Assembly: GCA_902765625.1 (NCBI GenBank)
Contig: CACXAO010000012.1
Coordinates: forward strand, 1-43,185
Direction of reading: 5' to 3'
Origin: an uncultured Ruminococcus sp.
Lineage (GTDB): Bacteria > Bacillota > Clostridia > Oscillospirales > Acutalibacteraceae
DNA: 43,185 nucleotides
Of the stretch, positions 16,220 through 26,156 are shown one piece after another (the stretch's first letter is position 1; each line of letters begins with the position of its first letter). Below the pieces are notes generated by a model. That model was given only the letters and a program-made list of their open reading frames with translations, ran no database searches and had not been told where the DNA came from. A program made the translations under genes and the position numbers.

Positions 16220-19200
16220 ATGAGTCAGAAAGTAAACCGACCATTGGAAAACACCCTCTATTCCCCGCGTTTTGAGCACGACAACTGCGGTATCGGCGCG
16301 GTGGTAAACATCAACGGCATCAAGTCGCACGCGACTGTAGCGAACGCGCTCACCATTGTTGAAACACTTGAGCACCGTGCCGGCAAGGACGCCGACGGCA
16401 AAACAGGCGACGGCGTAGGCATTCTGGTGCAGATTTCGCATAAATTCTTTAAAAAGGCTGCAAAGGCAATCGGCGTTGAGCTTAAAGGCGAACGCGATTA
16501 CGCTGTGGGAATGTTCTTCTTTCCGCAGAACGAGCTTATGCGCAGTCAGTCCAAAAAGCTCTTCGAAATTATCGCGCGCAAGGAAGGTCTTACCGTCCTC
16601 GGCTGGCGCCGCGTTCCCGCAGACACCAAGGTCATCGGTCAGCGCGCGCTCGACTGCATGCCCTATATTGAGCAGTGCTTTATTCAGCGTCCCTCGGGCG
16701 TAAAGAAGGGTCTCGACTTTGACCGCAGACTCTACGTTGCGCGCAGAGTGTTTGAACAGAGCAACGAGGATACATACGTTGTGTCGCTCTCAAGCCGCAC
16801 CATTGTTTATAAGGGAATGTTCCTTGTCGGCGATCTGCGCCGCTTCTTCCTCGACTTGCAGGACGAGGACTTTGAATCAGCCATCGCTATGGTTCATTCG
16901 CGCTTCTCGACCAACACCAATCCAAGCTGGCAGAGAGCGCATCCCAACCGCATGATCGTCCACAACGGCGAGATCAATACCATCCGCGGCAACGCCGACA
17001 AGATGCTCGCGCGTGAGGAAACCATGCAGAGCGAGCACCTCAAGGGCGATCTCGACAAGGTCATGCCCGTTGTAAACACCGAGGGCAGCGACTCCGCTAT
17101 GCTCGACAACACGCTTGAGTTCCTCGTGATGAGCGGCATGGACTTACCCCTCGCCGTTATGACCACAATTCCCGAACCGTGGGACAACAACCGCGCAATG
17201 AATCAGAAAAAGCGCGATTTCTATCAGTATTACGCGACGATGATGGAGCCGTGGGACGGTCCCGCCGCGATTCTGTTTACCGACGGCGACGTTATGGGCG
17301 CGGTGCTTGACCGCAACGGTTTAAGACCCTCGCGCTACTACATCACCGACGAGGGCAACCTGATTCTTTCGTCCGAGGTCGGCGCGCTTCCCGTTCCCGC
17401 AGAAAACGTTATCACAAAGGAACGTCTGCGCCCCGGCAAAATGCTTCTCGTCGACACCGTAAAGGGCAGACTGATCGACGACGACGAGATCAAGCAGACC
17501 TACGCCTCAAAGCAGCCCTACGGCGAATGGCTCGATTCAAACCTCGTTGAGCTTCGCGACCTGAAAATCCCGAACGAGAAGGTAGAGAGGCACCACCGCG
17601 AGGAGCGCAGAAAGCTCCAAAAGGCGTTCGGCTACACCTACGAGGACGTGATGAACTCTATCCTGCCGATGGCTAAGAACGGCAGTGAGCCTATCTCCGC
17701 GATGGGTACCGACAAGCCGATCGCGGCGCTCTCTAACGAGCCGCAGCCGCTGTTCAACTACTTCAAGCAGCTCTTCGCGCAGGTAACAAATCCGCCGATC
17801 GACGCAATCCGCGAGGAGATCGTCACCTCAACCACCGTTTACATCGGTTCGGCAGGCAATATTCTGGAGGAAAAGCCCTCTAACTGCAAGGTGCTCAAGG
17901 TTCACAACCCGATTTTATCCTCCACCGATATCCTCAAGCTCAAAAATATGAAGATCAGCGGCTTCAAGGTAGCCGTTATCCCGATTCTCTACTACAAAAA
18001 CACCCGTCTTGACAAGGCGATAAAGAGGCTGTTCCTCGCGGCTGACAGAGCGTACAACGAGGGTGCGAACATCCTTATCCTCTCAGACAGAGGCGTTGAC
18101 GAGAACCACCTCGCTATACCCTCTCTGCTCGCTGTTTCGGCGCTTCACCAGCACCTTGTAGACACAAAACGCAGAACCTCGCTCTCACTCGTTCTCGAGA
18201 GCGGCGAACCGCGTGAGGTGCATCATTTCGCTACCCTCCTCGGCTACGGCGTTACCGCCATCAACCCCTATATGGCTGAGGAAACGATCCACGAGCTGAT
18301 TCACGACGATCTGCTCGACAAGGACTTCTATGCGGCGGTAAGCGACTACAACAACGCGATCCTCCACGGCATCGTAAAAATCGCGTCCAAAATGGGTATC
18401 TCGACGATCCAGTCCTACCTCGGCTCGCGCATTTTTGAGGCTGTCGGCATCAGCAGCGACGTTATCGAAAAGTACTTCGCAGGCACCGTCAGCAGAGTCG
18501 GCGGCATAACCATCAAGGACATCGAAAGAAACACAGACAGACTGCACACCGCAGCCTTTGACCCGCTCGACCTCGGAGTTTCAAACGAGCTTGAGTCGCG
18601 CGGCAGCCATAAATTCCGCAGCGGACGCGAGGAACACCTCTACAATCCGCGCACCATCCACACCCTCCAGCAGGCGACAAGAAACGGCGATTACGCGCTC
18701 TACAAGCTCTATTCGCAGCTTATCAACGAGGAGATGGATCCCATTTGCCTGAGAGGTCTGCTCGACTTCAACTACCCCGAAAACCCCGTTCCGATCGACG
18801 AGGTAGAGAGCGTTGAATCGATCGTCAGACGCTTCAAGACGGGCGCTATGTCATACGGCTCAATCTCGCAGGAGGCTCACGAGGCGCTTGCACTCGCCAT
18901 GAACTCGCTGCACGGCAAGTCGAACTCCGGCGAGGGCGGCGAAAGTCCCGAAAGACTGCTCACAAAGGGCACAAAGGAGAACCGCTGCTCGGCGATCAAG
19001 CAGGTAGCCTCCGGCCGCTTCGGCGTAACGAGCGAATACCTGACCTCTGCCGACGAAATCCAGATCAAGATGGCTCAGGGCGCAAAGCCCGGCGAGGGCG
19101 GTCACCTGCCCGGCAAGAAGGTTTATCCGTGGATCGCAAAGACAAGACACTCCACTCCCGGCGTATCGCTTATTTCTCCGCCGCCTCACCACGATATTTA

Positions 19201-20761
19201 CTCGATCGAGGACTTGGCGCAGCTCATCTATGACCTCAAAAACGCCAACAAGGCAGCACGAATCTCCGTCAAGCTCGTTTCGGAATGCGGCGTAGGCACG
19301 GTTGCGGCAGGCGTTGCAAAGGCAGGCGCAGGCGTAATTCTTATTTCGGGTCACGACGGCGGTACGGGCGCTGCTCCCGGAAGCTCCATTTACAACGCGG
19401 GTCTGCCGTGGGAGCTTGGTCTTGCGGAAGCGCACCAGACCCTCGTTATGAACAACCTGCGCAACAAGGTCGTGATTGAAACCGACGGCAAGCTGATGAC
19501 CGGCCGCGACGTTGCGGTTGCCGCCATGCTCGGCGCAGAGGAATTCGGCTTTGCCACAGCTCCGCTCGTTACCCTCGGCTGCGCCATGATGCGCGTCTGC
19601 AACCTCGACACCTGCCCATTCGGCGTAGCTACCCAGAATCCCGAGCTTCGCAAGAGATTTACGGGCAAGCCGGAATACGTTATCAACTTCATGCGCTTTG
19701 TCGCCGAGGAGCTGAGAGAATACATGGCGCGTCTCGGCGTTCGCACCCTCGACGAGCTTGTCGGCAGAACCGACCTGCTCCGCCGCAAGGATAACCTCTC
19801 TGACAGAGAAAAGCAGATCGACCTCAGCAGACTGCTCAGCCGTGATTTCAGCGAGCCTGTCAGGTACAACGCAAAGAACCTCTACAACTTTGAATTTGAA
19901 AAGACCGTGGACGAGAACGTCCTGCTCAAGAAGTTCAAAAAGCCGCTTCAAAGCGGTAACGGCGGACAGCTTGAGATGGATATCAAGAACACCGACCGTT
20001 CTCTCGGCACCGCGTTCGGCTCCGAGATCACAAAGAAATTCGGTTCCTCCCTTCCCGACGACAGCTTCACCGTAAACTGTCACGGCTCGGGCGGTCAGAG
20101 CTTCGGCGCGTTCATCCCCAAGGGTCTTACCCTCAAAATCGAGGGCGACAGCAACGACTACTTCGGCAAGGGTCTCTCGGGCGGCAAGCTGATTGTCTTT
20201 CCTCCCAAAGGCTCCAAGTTTGAGGCGAGCGAGAACATCATCATCGGCAACGTAGCTCTTTACGGCGCGACAAGCGGCTCTGCGTTCATCAACGGCGTGG
20301 CAGGCGAACGCTTCTGCGTGCGCAACTCAGGCGCGACCGCCGTTGTCGAGGGCGTAGGCGACCATGGCTGCGAATACATGACCGGCGGCACCGTTGTCGT
20401 TCTCGGCAGAACCGGAAATAACTTCGCCGCAGGTATGTCGGGCGGCGTGGCGTATGTCCTCGACGAGCACCACCACCTCTACAAGCGTCTCAACAAGGAG
20501 CTTGTTGAGTGCACCGAGGTAAGCGAGCACGAGGCATACTCGGTAGTGAAAGCCCTTATCGAGGAACACGTAGCCGCTACGGGTTCAGCCAAGGGTCAGA
20601 AGATCCTCGGAGACTTCAAGCACTACCTGCCGCTTTTCAAAAAGATCATACCGCACGATTACAAGAAAATCACCACCGAGATCGCGGCGCTTGAGCAGAA
20701 CGGCGCAACACCCGACCAGGCGCGCATCGAGGCGTTTTACAACATCATCAACGACAGATAA
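16220..20761 (+). CDS. gltB: Glutamate synthase, large subunit
   Basis: 1513 residues, standard GltB length. With GltD it makes two glutamates from glutamine and 2-oxoglutarate using NAD(P)H. The start at 16220 (MSQKVNRP) follows GGAAGAAGG. Residues 1-22 are the propeptide, and Cys23 (C-G-I-G) becomes the N-terminal nucleophile of the glutaminase domain. The central and FMN/synthase domains follow. The 3Fe-4S cluster cysteines are C1121, C1127 and C1132 in G-C-A-M-M-R-V-C-N-L-D-T-C. The C-terminal G-x-x-G-x-x-G-rich GXGXG beta-helix (~1260-1450) is complete. First gene of gltB-gltD-pyrG; gltD begins 12 bases after the stop. Confidence 0.97.
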   Translation: MSQKVNRPLENTLYSPRFEHDNCGIGAVVNINGIKSHATVANALTIVETLEHRAGKDADGKTGDGVGILVQISHKFFKKAAKAIGVELKGERDYAVGMFFFPQNELMRSQSKKLFEIIARKEGLTVLGWRRVPADTKVIGQRALDCMPYIEQCFIQRPSGVKKGLDFDRRLYVARRVFEQSNEDTYVVSLSSRTIVYKGMFLVGDLRRFFLDLQDEDFESAIAMVHSRFSTNTNPSWQRAHPNRMIVHNGEINTIRGNADKMLAREETMQSEHLKGDLDKVMPVVNTEGSDSAMLDNTLEFLVMSGMDLPLAVMTTIPEPWDNNRAMNQKKRDFYQYYATMMEPWDGPAAILFTDGDVMGAVLDRNGLRPSRYYITDEGNLILSSEVGALPVPAENVITKERLRPGKMLLVDTVKGRLIDDDEIKQTYASKQPYGEWLDSNLVELRDLKIPNEKVERHHREERRKLQKAFGYTYEDVMNSILPMAKNGSEPISAMGTDKPIAALSNEPQPLFNYFKQLFAQVTNPPIDAIREEIVTSTTVYIGSAGNILEEKPSNCKVLKVHNPILSSTDILKLKNMKISGFKVAVIPILYYKNTRLDKAIKRLFLAADRAYNEGANILILSDRGVDENHLAIPSLLAVSALHQHLVDTKRRTSLSLVLESGEPREVHHFATLLGYGVTAINPYMAEETIHELIHDDLLDKDFYAAVSDYNNAILHGIVKIASKMGISTIQSYLGSRIFEAVGISSDVIEKYFAGTVSRVGGITIKDIERNTDRLHTAAFDPLDLGVSNELESRGSHKFRSGREEHLYNPRTIHTLQQATRNGDYALYKLYSQLINEEMDPICLRGLLDFNYPENPVPIDEVESVESIVRRFKTGAMSYGSISQEAHEALALAMNSLHGKSNSGEGGESPERLLTKGTKENRCSAIKQVASGRFGVTSEYLTSADEIQIKMAQGAKPGEGGHLPGKKVYPWIAKTRHSTPGVSLISPPPHHDIYSIEDLAQLIYDLKNANKAARISVKLVSECGVGTVAAGVAKAGAGVILISGHDGGTGAAPGSSIYNAGLPWELGLAEAHQTLVMNNLRNKVVIETDGKLMTGRDVAVAAMLGAEEFGFATAPLVTLGCAMMRVCNLDTCPFGVATQNPELRKRFTGKPEYVINFMRFVAEELREYMARLGVRTLDELVGRTDLLRRKDNLSDREKQIDLSRLLSRDFSEPVRYNAKNLYNFEFEKTVDENVLLKKFKKPLQSGNGGQLEMDIKNTDRSLGTAFGSEITKKFGSSLPDDSFTVNCHGSGGQSFGAFIPKGLTLKIEGDSNDYFGKGLSGGKLIVFPPKGSKFEASENIIIGNVALYGATSGSAFINGVAGERFCVRNSGATAVVEGVGDHGCEYMTGGTVVVLGRTGNNFAAGMSGGVAYVLDEHHHLYKRLNKELVECTEVSEHEAYSVVKALIEEHVAATGSAKGQKILGDFKHYLPLFKKIIPHDYKKITTEIAALEQNGATPDQARIEAFYNIINDR

Positions 20762-20772
20762 GGAGGAGCGAG

Positions 20773-22254
20773 ATGGGAAAGCCAACAGGATTTATGGAAT
20801 ATCAGCGTGAGGAAGCCCCAGCCTTCTCCGTTTACGAACGAATCAAGAACTTTAACGAATTTCACGAGCCGCTCAGCCGTGAGGAACAGCAAAAGCAGGG
20901 CGCGCGCTGCATGGAGTGCGGCGTACCGTTCTGTCAGTCGGGCATGACGCTCGGCGGCATGATCTCGGGCTGTCCGCTCAACAACCTGATTCCCGAATGG
21001 AACGATCTTGTGTTCCGCGGCGCGTGGGCGCAGGCGTACCACCGCCTGAAAATCACCAACAACTTCCCCGAATTCACCTCACGCGTTTGTCCTGCGCTGT
21101 GCGAAAAGGCGTGCACCTGCGGAGCAAACGGAGATGCGGTGACCGTCCGCAACAACGAATTCGCGATTGTCGAGACCGCTTACTCAAACGGCTGGGCTAA
21201 GGCGGATCCGCCCAAAACGCGCACAGGCAAAAAAATCGCCGTTGTCGGTTCGGGTCCCTCGGGTCTCGCGGCTGCCGACCAGCTCAACAAGCGCGGCCAC
21301 AGCGTTACCGTGTTTGAGAGAAGCGACCGTATCGGCGGTCTGCTGATGTACGGAATCCCCAACATGAAGCTCGAGAAAACTATCATCGAGCGCCGCGTTG
21401 ATATCATGCGCGAGGAGGGCATCGATTTCCGCACAGGCGTAAACGTCGGCAAGGATATTTCTTATGAAGAACTAAAAAACGATTTCGACCGCGTTATTCT
21501 CGCCTGCGGAGCCTCAAATCCGCGCGATATAAAGGCTGAGGGCAGAGATGCAAACGGAATCTACTTCGCGGTTGATTTCCTCAAATCGACCACAAAGGCG
21601 CTGCTCGACAACGGTCTGACCGAGGGCTACATCAGTGCAAAGGACAAGAACGTCCTCGTCATCGGCGGCGGCGACACGGGCAACGACTGCGTGGGCACCT
21701 GCGTACGTCACGGCGCAAAGAGCATTCTGCAGCTCGAAATGATGCCTAAGCTGCCCGATGAGCGCGCAGAAAACAATCCGTGGCCTGAGTGGCCGCGCGT
21801 GTGCAAGACCGACTACGGTCAGGAGGAAGCCGCCGCGGTATTCGGCAAGGATCCGAGAGAATATCAGACGACCGTTAAGGAGTTCATCAAGGACAACAAC
21901 GGCGACCTCAAGGCGGTTGTCCTCGTCAGGCTCGAGGCGGTAAAAGACAGCAAAACCGGCAGACTGAACATGAAACCGATTGAAGGCAGCGATTACGTCG
22001 TAGACTGCGAGCTTGCGCTGATCGCGGCAGGCTTCCTCGGCAGCGAGAGCTATGTTACCGACAGCTTCAGCGTTGCGCTTGACGGCAGAACTAACGTTGC
22101 CGGTCAGAACGGAACCCACCGCACCAGCGTTGAGAACGTGTTCACCGCAGGCGATATGCACAGCGGTCAGTCGCTCGTCGTACGCGCCATCCGCGACGGC
22201 AGAGACTGCGCTAAGGAAGTTGACGAGAGCCTGATGGGCTACACGAATCTTTAA
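20773..22254 (+). CDS. gltD: Glutamate synthase, small subunit
   Basis: 493 residues. It passes electrons from NAD(P)H through FAD and two 4Fe-4S clusters to GltB. N-terminal cluster cysteines lie in C46-M-E-C49-G-V-P-F-C54 with C67, and in C-P-A-L-C-E-K-A-C-T-C. The FAD Rossmann motif is G-S-G-P-S-G-L-A-A-A, and the NAD(P)H motif is G-G-G-D-T-G-N-D-C. AGGAGG precedes the ATG. Second gene of the operon, 12 bases from both neighbours. Confidence 0.97.
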   Translation: MGKPTGFMEYQREEAPAFSVYERIKNFNEFHEPLSREEQQKQGARCMECGVPFCQSGMTLGGMISGCPLNNLIPEWNDLVFRGAWAQAYHRLKITNNFPEFTSRVCPALCEKACTCGANGDAVTVRNNEFAIVETAYSNGWAKADPPKTRTGKKIAVVGSGPSGLAAADQLNKRGHSVTVFERSDRIGGLLMYGIPNMKLEKTIIERRVDIMREEGIDFRTGVNVGKDISYEELKNDFDRVILACGASNPRDIKAEGRDANGIYFAVDFLKSTTKALLDNGLTEGYISAKDKNVLVIGGGDTGNDCVGTCVRHGAKSILQLEMMPKLPDERAENNPWPEWPRVCKTDYGQEEAAAVFGKDPREYQTTVKEFIKDNNGDLKAVVLVRLEAVKDSKTGRLNMKPIEGSDYVVDCELALIAAGFLGSESYVTDSFSVALDGRTNVAGQNGTHRTSVENVFTAGDMHSGQSLVVRAIRDGRDCAKEVDESLMGYTNL

Positions 22255-22266
22255 GGAGGCAGCGGC

Positions 22267-23874
22267 ATGACAAAATATATCTTTGTAACGGGCGGCGTAG
22301 TATCCGGTCTCGGCAAAGGCATTACCGCCGCGTCACTCGGCAGACTCCTCAAAGCGCGCGGTCTCAAGGTCGCGGCGCAGAAGCTCGACCCTTACATCAA
22401 CGTTGACCCCGGAACCATGAGTCCTTACCAGCACGGCGAGGTCTACGTTACCGAGGACGGCGCAGAAACCGACCTCGACCTCGGTCACTATGAGCGCTTT
22501 ATCGACGAGGATCTAAACAAATACTCCAACCTTACCACCGGCAAGGTTTATTCAAACGTTATTTCAAAGGAACGCCGCGGCGAATACCTCGGAAAGACCG
22601 TTCAGGTCATTCCGCATATCACCGACGAAATCAAGCGTTTTATCTACTCCGTCGGCAAAAAGACCGACGCGGACGTTGTTATCACCGAAATCGGCGGCAC
22701 CATCGGCGACATCGAGAGCCAGCCGTTTCTGGAGGCTATCCGTCAGGTCGGTCACGAGATCGGCAAGGAAAACCGCCTGTATATCCACGTCACCCTCGTT
22801 CCCTACCTCAAGGCTTCTGGCGAGCATAAGTCGAAGCCCACTCAGCACAGCGTCAAGGAGCTTCAGGGCTTGGGTATCGCTCCCGACGTGATCATTCTGC
22901 GCGCCGACGAACCGATCACCGACGCAGGTATTTTTGAAAAAATCGCGGGCTTCTGCAACGTGCGCCGCGACTGCGTAATCGAAAACCTCACTCTCCCCGT
23001 TCTATACGAGGCTCCGCTCATGCTCGAAAAGGCGAATCTTTCGGACATCGTCTGCCGCGAGCTGAATATCAAATGCGGCAAGCCCGACCTCTCTGACTGG
23101 GAGCACATGATCGAACGCATCAAAAACCGCGAACGCGTTGTTAAAATCGGACTTGTCGGAAAGTACGTTGAGCTGCACGACGCTTACCTCAGCGTTGCCG
23201 AGGCTCTTCACCACGCAGGATATTATCAGAACGCGAAGGTCGACATTGAGTGGCTCGATTCCGAGAATATTACAGAGGAGAACGCCGGCGAAAAGCTGAG
23301 CGGTCTCGACGGAATCATCATTCCCGGCGGCTTTGGCAAGCGCGGCATCGAGGGAATGGTTCTCAGCGCAAAATACGCGCGCGAAAACGAAGTTCCGTAC
23401 TTCGGAATCTGTCTCGGAATGCAGATCGCGGTTATTGAATTTGCGAGGAACGTCGCAGGTATCGCCAATGCGAACTCAGGCGAATTTGACCGCTCGGTTC
23501 CCGACGTTATCGACTTTATGCCCGGTCAGAACGACGAGATCGACAAGGGCGGCACGCTGAGACTCGGCGCGTACCCCTGCGTAATCAGCGAAAACACGAC
23601 CATGCTCCGCGCATACGGCAAGACCGAAATCAGCGAACGCCACCGCCACCGCTATGAGTTCAACAACGAATACCGCGAGCAGCTTGCGCAGGCTGGACTT
23701 ACGCTTTCGGGACTCTCGCCCGACGGCAGGCTCGTCGAGACAGTTGAGCTGAGCGACCGCGATTTTTACGTAGGAGTTCAGTATCATCCGGAGTTCAAGT
23801 CGCGCCCGAATAATCCTCATCCGCTGTTTTCGGCGTTCATCGGGGCGGCAATCAAGCAAAAATACAATCAATAA
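22267..23874 (+). CDS. pyrG: CTP synthase
   Basis: 535 residues. It aminates UTP to CTP using glutamine and ATP. The synthetase domain has the P-loop G-V-V-S-G-L-G-K-G at 10-18, and the class I glutamine amidotransferase domain has Cys382 (F-G-I-C-L-G-M-Q) and the H-x-E pair in Q-Y-H-P-E-F near the end. AAGGAGG precedes the ATG. Its place after gltBD is not its usual neighbourhood (often rpoE or fba in Firmicutes) and ties a glutamine-consuming enzyme to glutamate synthase. The operon ends here with a terminator. Confidence 0.97.
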   Translation: MTKYIFVTGGVVSGLGKGITAASLGRLLKARGLKVAAQKLDPYINVDPGTMSPYQHGEVYVTEDGAETDLDLGHYERFIDEDLNKYSNLTTGKVYSNVISKERRGEYLGKTVQVIPHITDEIKRFIYSVGKKTDADVVITEIGGTIGDIESQPFLEAIRQVGHEIGKENRLYIHVTLVPYLKASGEHKSKPTQHSVKELQGLGIAPDVIILRADEPITDAGIFEKIAGFCNVRRDCVIENLTLPVLYEAPLMLEKANLSDIVCRELNIKCGKPDLSDWEHMIERIKNRERVVKIGLVGKYVELHDAYLSVAEALHHAGYYQNAKVDIEWLDSENITEENAGEKLSGLDGIIIPGGFGKRGIEGMVLSAKYARENEVPYFGICLGMQIAVIEFARNVAGIANANSGEFDRSVPDVIDFMPGQNDEIDKGGTLRLGAYPCVISENTTMLRAYGKTEISERHRHRYEFNNEYREQLAQAGLTLSGLSPDGRLVETVELSDRDFYVGVQYHPEFKSRPNNPHPLFSAFIGAAIKQKYNQ

Positions 23875-23882
23875 AATGCAAA

Positions 23883-23917
23883 CGGACGGAGAATACCTCT
23901 TCGTCCGAAATTTTTTT
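23883..23917 (+). terminator. Terminator of gltB-gltD-pyrG
   Basis: A 9-bp stem with one G-U pair (23883-23891 with 23899-23907) is followed by seven T. Confidence 0.85.
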
Positions 23918-24031
23918 AAAATATTTTAAAAACCTGCCGATATTGTCATACTCTTGTTATACTCGGTCTGCTATACTTATGTCACAGTCAGAGAACAAAC
24001 ACGGAAATCAAAAACAAAAGGAGTGTACAAT

Positions 24032-24235
24032 ATGTTAAAACTTTTACTTATCGCAGTAACAGCAGCAACCGCGGCAACCGCTGCCGCAGCAGCAAAGGCG
24101 GCAATATTCAGCAGAAAAACCCCTCAGCAAAGCAACTATATTAACGTATCGGCTTCGGATAGAATATATGAGCCGTCAGGAAACCCGGCTCTTCCCGATA
24201 TCGACCAAGACGACATGGAATGCTTATACATTTAA
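24032..24235 (+). CDS. Small Ala-rich membrane-anchored protein, unknown
   Basis: 67 residues; AAAAGGAG eight bases before the ATG makes translation likely. Residues ~2-27 are hydrophobic and alanine/threonine-rich, from a GCA/ACC-rich repeat-like stretch, and could be a signal anchor. The rest is polar with an acidic end (D-I-D-Q-D-D-M-E-C). I recognise no family. It is the first of three small ORFs lying between pyrG and the DASS transporter gene, all on the + strand, each with its own good ribosome site. Confidence 0.55.
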   Translation: MLKLLLIAVTAATAATAAAAAKAAIFSRKTPQQSNYINVSASDRIYEPSGNPALPDIDQDDMECLYI

Positions 24236-24272
24236 CTTAAACCGCAGAAAATTAATTTAAGGAGTGATCGGT

Positions 24273-24428
24273 ATGTTGAAAAAATACAGTGCAAAGGGCA
24301 AAAGTATCCCGGCTGTTATTGAAAGAATCAAGAACTGCGGCAAGGCTTCCGAAAGGAACAGACGCGTTGCCGACGCAATCCGCAGACTTACATCCGCAGG
24401 AAGATGCGTTAAGGCAGCTCCGATTTAG
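24273..24428 (+). CDS. Small basic protein, unknown
   Basis: 51 residues, too short for many gene finders. AAGGAGTGATC precedes the ATG. It is rich in Lys/Arg (about 15 of 51) with two cysteines, and probably two helices: S-I-P-A-V-I-E-R-I-K and N-R-R-V-A-D-A-I-R-R-L. The charge suggests nucleic acid or ribosome contact, but that is only a guess. It starts 37 bases after the preceding small gene. Confidence 0.5.
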   Translation: MLKKYSAKGKSIPAVIERIKNCGKASERNRRVADAIRRLTSAGRCVKAAPI

Positions 24429-24465
24429 CGCGATTTAAAAAATACACTGAACAGAAGGTGATGAT

Positions 24466-24669
24466 ATGACAACAATCAGGAAGCAGGCAATAGATTTGAT
24501 CATGAATCTGAGCGACTCGGAAATTCAGCAGATACTCGAAAAGTACGCACTTATCCAGCCGGATTCAACGGCAATAATCGAGCCTTCCGTAAATTTGGAT
24601 GAACCCGTTTTCGTATCAGCATACAACCGCGACCGCGACGTTGAGTTTTTGGAGGCTCTGGAGGAATAA
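24466..24669 (+). CDS. Small acidic protein with antitoxin-like N-terminus, unknown
   Basis: 67 residues; AAGGTGATGAT precedes the ATG. The N-terminus (T-I-R-K-Q-A-I-D-L-I-M-N-L-S-D-S-E-I-Q-Q-I) resembles the first helices of small antitoxin-like or DUF2281-type proteins. The C-terminal part (V-F-V-S-A-Y-N-R-D-R-D-V-E-F-L-E-A-L-E-E) is acidic. No toxin gene follows: only a 10-codon frame and then a terminator. Similarity is by eye and weak. Confidence 0.5.
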   Translation: MTTIRKQAIDLIMNLSDSEIQQILEKYALIQPDSTAIIEPSVNLDEPVFVSAYNRDRDVEFLEALEE

Positions 24670-24703
24670 TATGAGTCAATCCGGTTCTGACAAAACGAAC
24701 TGA

Positions 24704-24735
24704 CCCCGTCCGAAATAATCGGGCGGGGTATTTTT
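24704..24735 (+). terminator. Terminator after the three small ORFs
   Basis: A 10-bp GC-rich stem with one G-U (24704-24713 with 24719-24728) is followed by TATTTTT. It lies between convergent units and may also act on the long minus-strand operon, although the minus-strand tail is poor. Confidence 0.8.
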
Positions 24736-24754
24736 GCGCGTAAAGATGACCTCA

Positions 24755-26125
24755 TCACGCCTGCAAGCCTGTCATAAGCGTAAGATAATATATTCCTGCC
24801 GTAGCCGCTGCCGACAGCACAAGCGACGGGACAACCCCTACCCTGAGCAAATCAGCCTCGCGGAAATAACCCTCTTTATACGAAATCAGATATATCGGCT
24901 CGGTGTGTATCAGCAGCAGCGCAGTCGCCGCCCAGAAGGACGCCGTCATAAGCAGCGCGCTGACGCTCAATCCTGTTGTCTCCGAGATCGAAATCAGCAT
25001 CGGCGCAAAAAGCGCTATAACTGCCGTTGTGGTCGGGATAAAAGCCCTGAGAACGCTGATAACCAAAGAGATTATCATCATGACCAGAAGCGGCGAAAGC
25101 GTTGTGATATTGGAAAACAGCGCGCCGGAAATATCCGACAGCAAGCCGGTGTTTGAAACAGCCGTCATAAGAATGCTCACGGAACCCATAGCCAGAACAA
25201 GATCCCAGTTGACTCCGCGGCTGAACTTTGGCATATCCAGCAGTCTGAACGGCGGAAGGAACATAACGCCAAGACCGATTACCGCGACCATTGTAGTATT
25301 GATGACCGTGCAAAAGCTTGTCAAAACCCATCCGGCGATCACGGCGATAACAATTACAAGCGTCGCGACGTCCTTTGACGAAAACCGAACCTCCGAATAT
25401 GTGATCGGCTCTGTGTTTTTTTCCGGACGAAAAACGAGAATTACGGTCAGCGCAAACAAAAGCACCGTGGGGACGCCGACGGTAAACCCTACGGCGCACC
25501 ACTTGAGGAAGGTGACCTCTATTCCCTGCTGAGCGAGAATATCGATAACGAGAATATTCGCGGGCGTTCCGGCAGGCGACATAAATCCGCCGATCCCGGC
25601 ACATGCCGGAACGGTAAGCATAAGCGCTTTTCCGAGGTTTGTCTGACCGGGCTTGATTCCGGACGATTTCAACGCCGAAACAATAAGCGCGGTAAACAGG
25701 GCGCAGGTCGCAAGGCTCGACACAAAAGCCGAAAACAGCGCGACTGTAACCGAAACGCCGATAACCAGCATTATCGGATGACCGCCGCATTTTTTCATCA
25801 GAAAATTTGTAAGGCACTTAGGGACAGCGCCGGTTGACAGCGCAATGGTTATTCCCGAGGAAGCCATAATGAACAGTGCGGTATTTACCCCGAAGTTCGA
25901 AATCACATCTACGAAATCCATTAATTCCAAAAACGGCAGCAACGAGATTATCAGCAGGGAGGATATGGAAATCGGCAAAGCTTCGGATATCCACAAAATC
26001 AGACATGCGGCAAGCACGCCAACCGCGCGCAGCTGCAGCGTGCAGTCCGCGTAAAACTGCGACACAACGACCGACGATATCAAGGCAGCGGCTGCGATAA
26101 TGACCGCTGCTGTTTTTTTCTCCAT
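24755..26125 (-). CDS. DASS/SLC13-family anion transporter
   Basis: 456 residues with about 11 membrane helices. It is of the divalent anion:sodium symporter type (dicarboxylate, citrate or sulfate uptake). The two inverted-repeat substrate motifs appear as S-P-A-G-T-P-A-N (near 180) and I-P-T-T-T-A-V (near 370), corresponding to the S-N-T/S-T-T signatures. GGAGG precedes the ATG, 31 bases after the hydrolase stop, so it is the last gene of the long Pel-type operon. Substrate and any link to polysaccharide export are unknown. Confidence 0.85.
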   Translation of the reverse strand: MEKKTAAVIIAAAALISSVVVSQFYADCTLQLRAVGVLAACLILWISEALPISISSLLIISLLPFLELMDFVDVISNFGVNTALFIMASSGITIALSTGAVPKCLTNFLMKKCGGHPIMLVIGVSVTVALFSAFVSSLATCALFTALIVSALKSSGIKPGQTNLGKALMLTVPACAGIGGFMSPAGTPANILVIDILAQQGIEVTFLKWCAVGFTVGVPTVLLFALTVILVFRPEKNTEPITYSEVRFSSKDVATLVIVIAVIAGWVLTSFCTVINTTMVAVIGLGVMFLPPFRLLDMPKFSRGVNWDLVLAMGSVSILMTAVSNTGLLSDISGALFSNITTLSPLLVMMIISLVISVLRAFIPTTTAVIALFAPMLISISETTGLSVSALLMTASFWAATALLLIHTEPIYLISYKEGYFREADLLRVGVVPSLVLSAAATAGIYYLTLMTGLQA

Positions 26126-26156
26126 CCTCTCCCCTCCTTTCAGACGTTTCGGGGCG

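Noticed and set aside
18860-20083. 407-codon minus-strand frame inside gltB
   Set aside because: Antisense shadow of the conserved glutamate synthase domain; no ribosome site or family resemblance.
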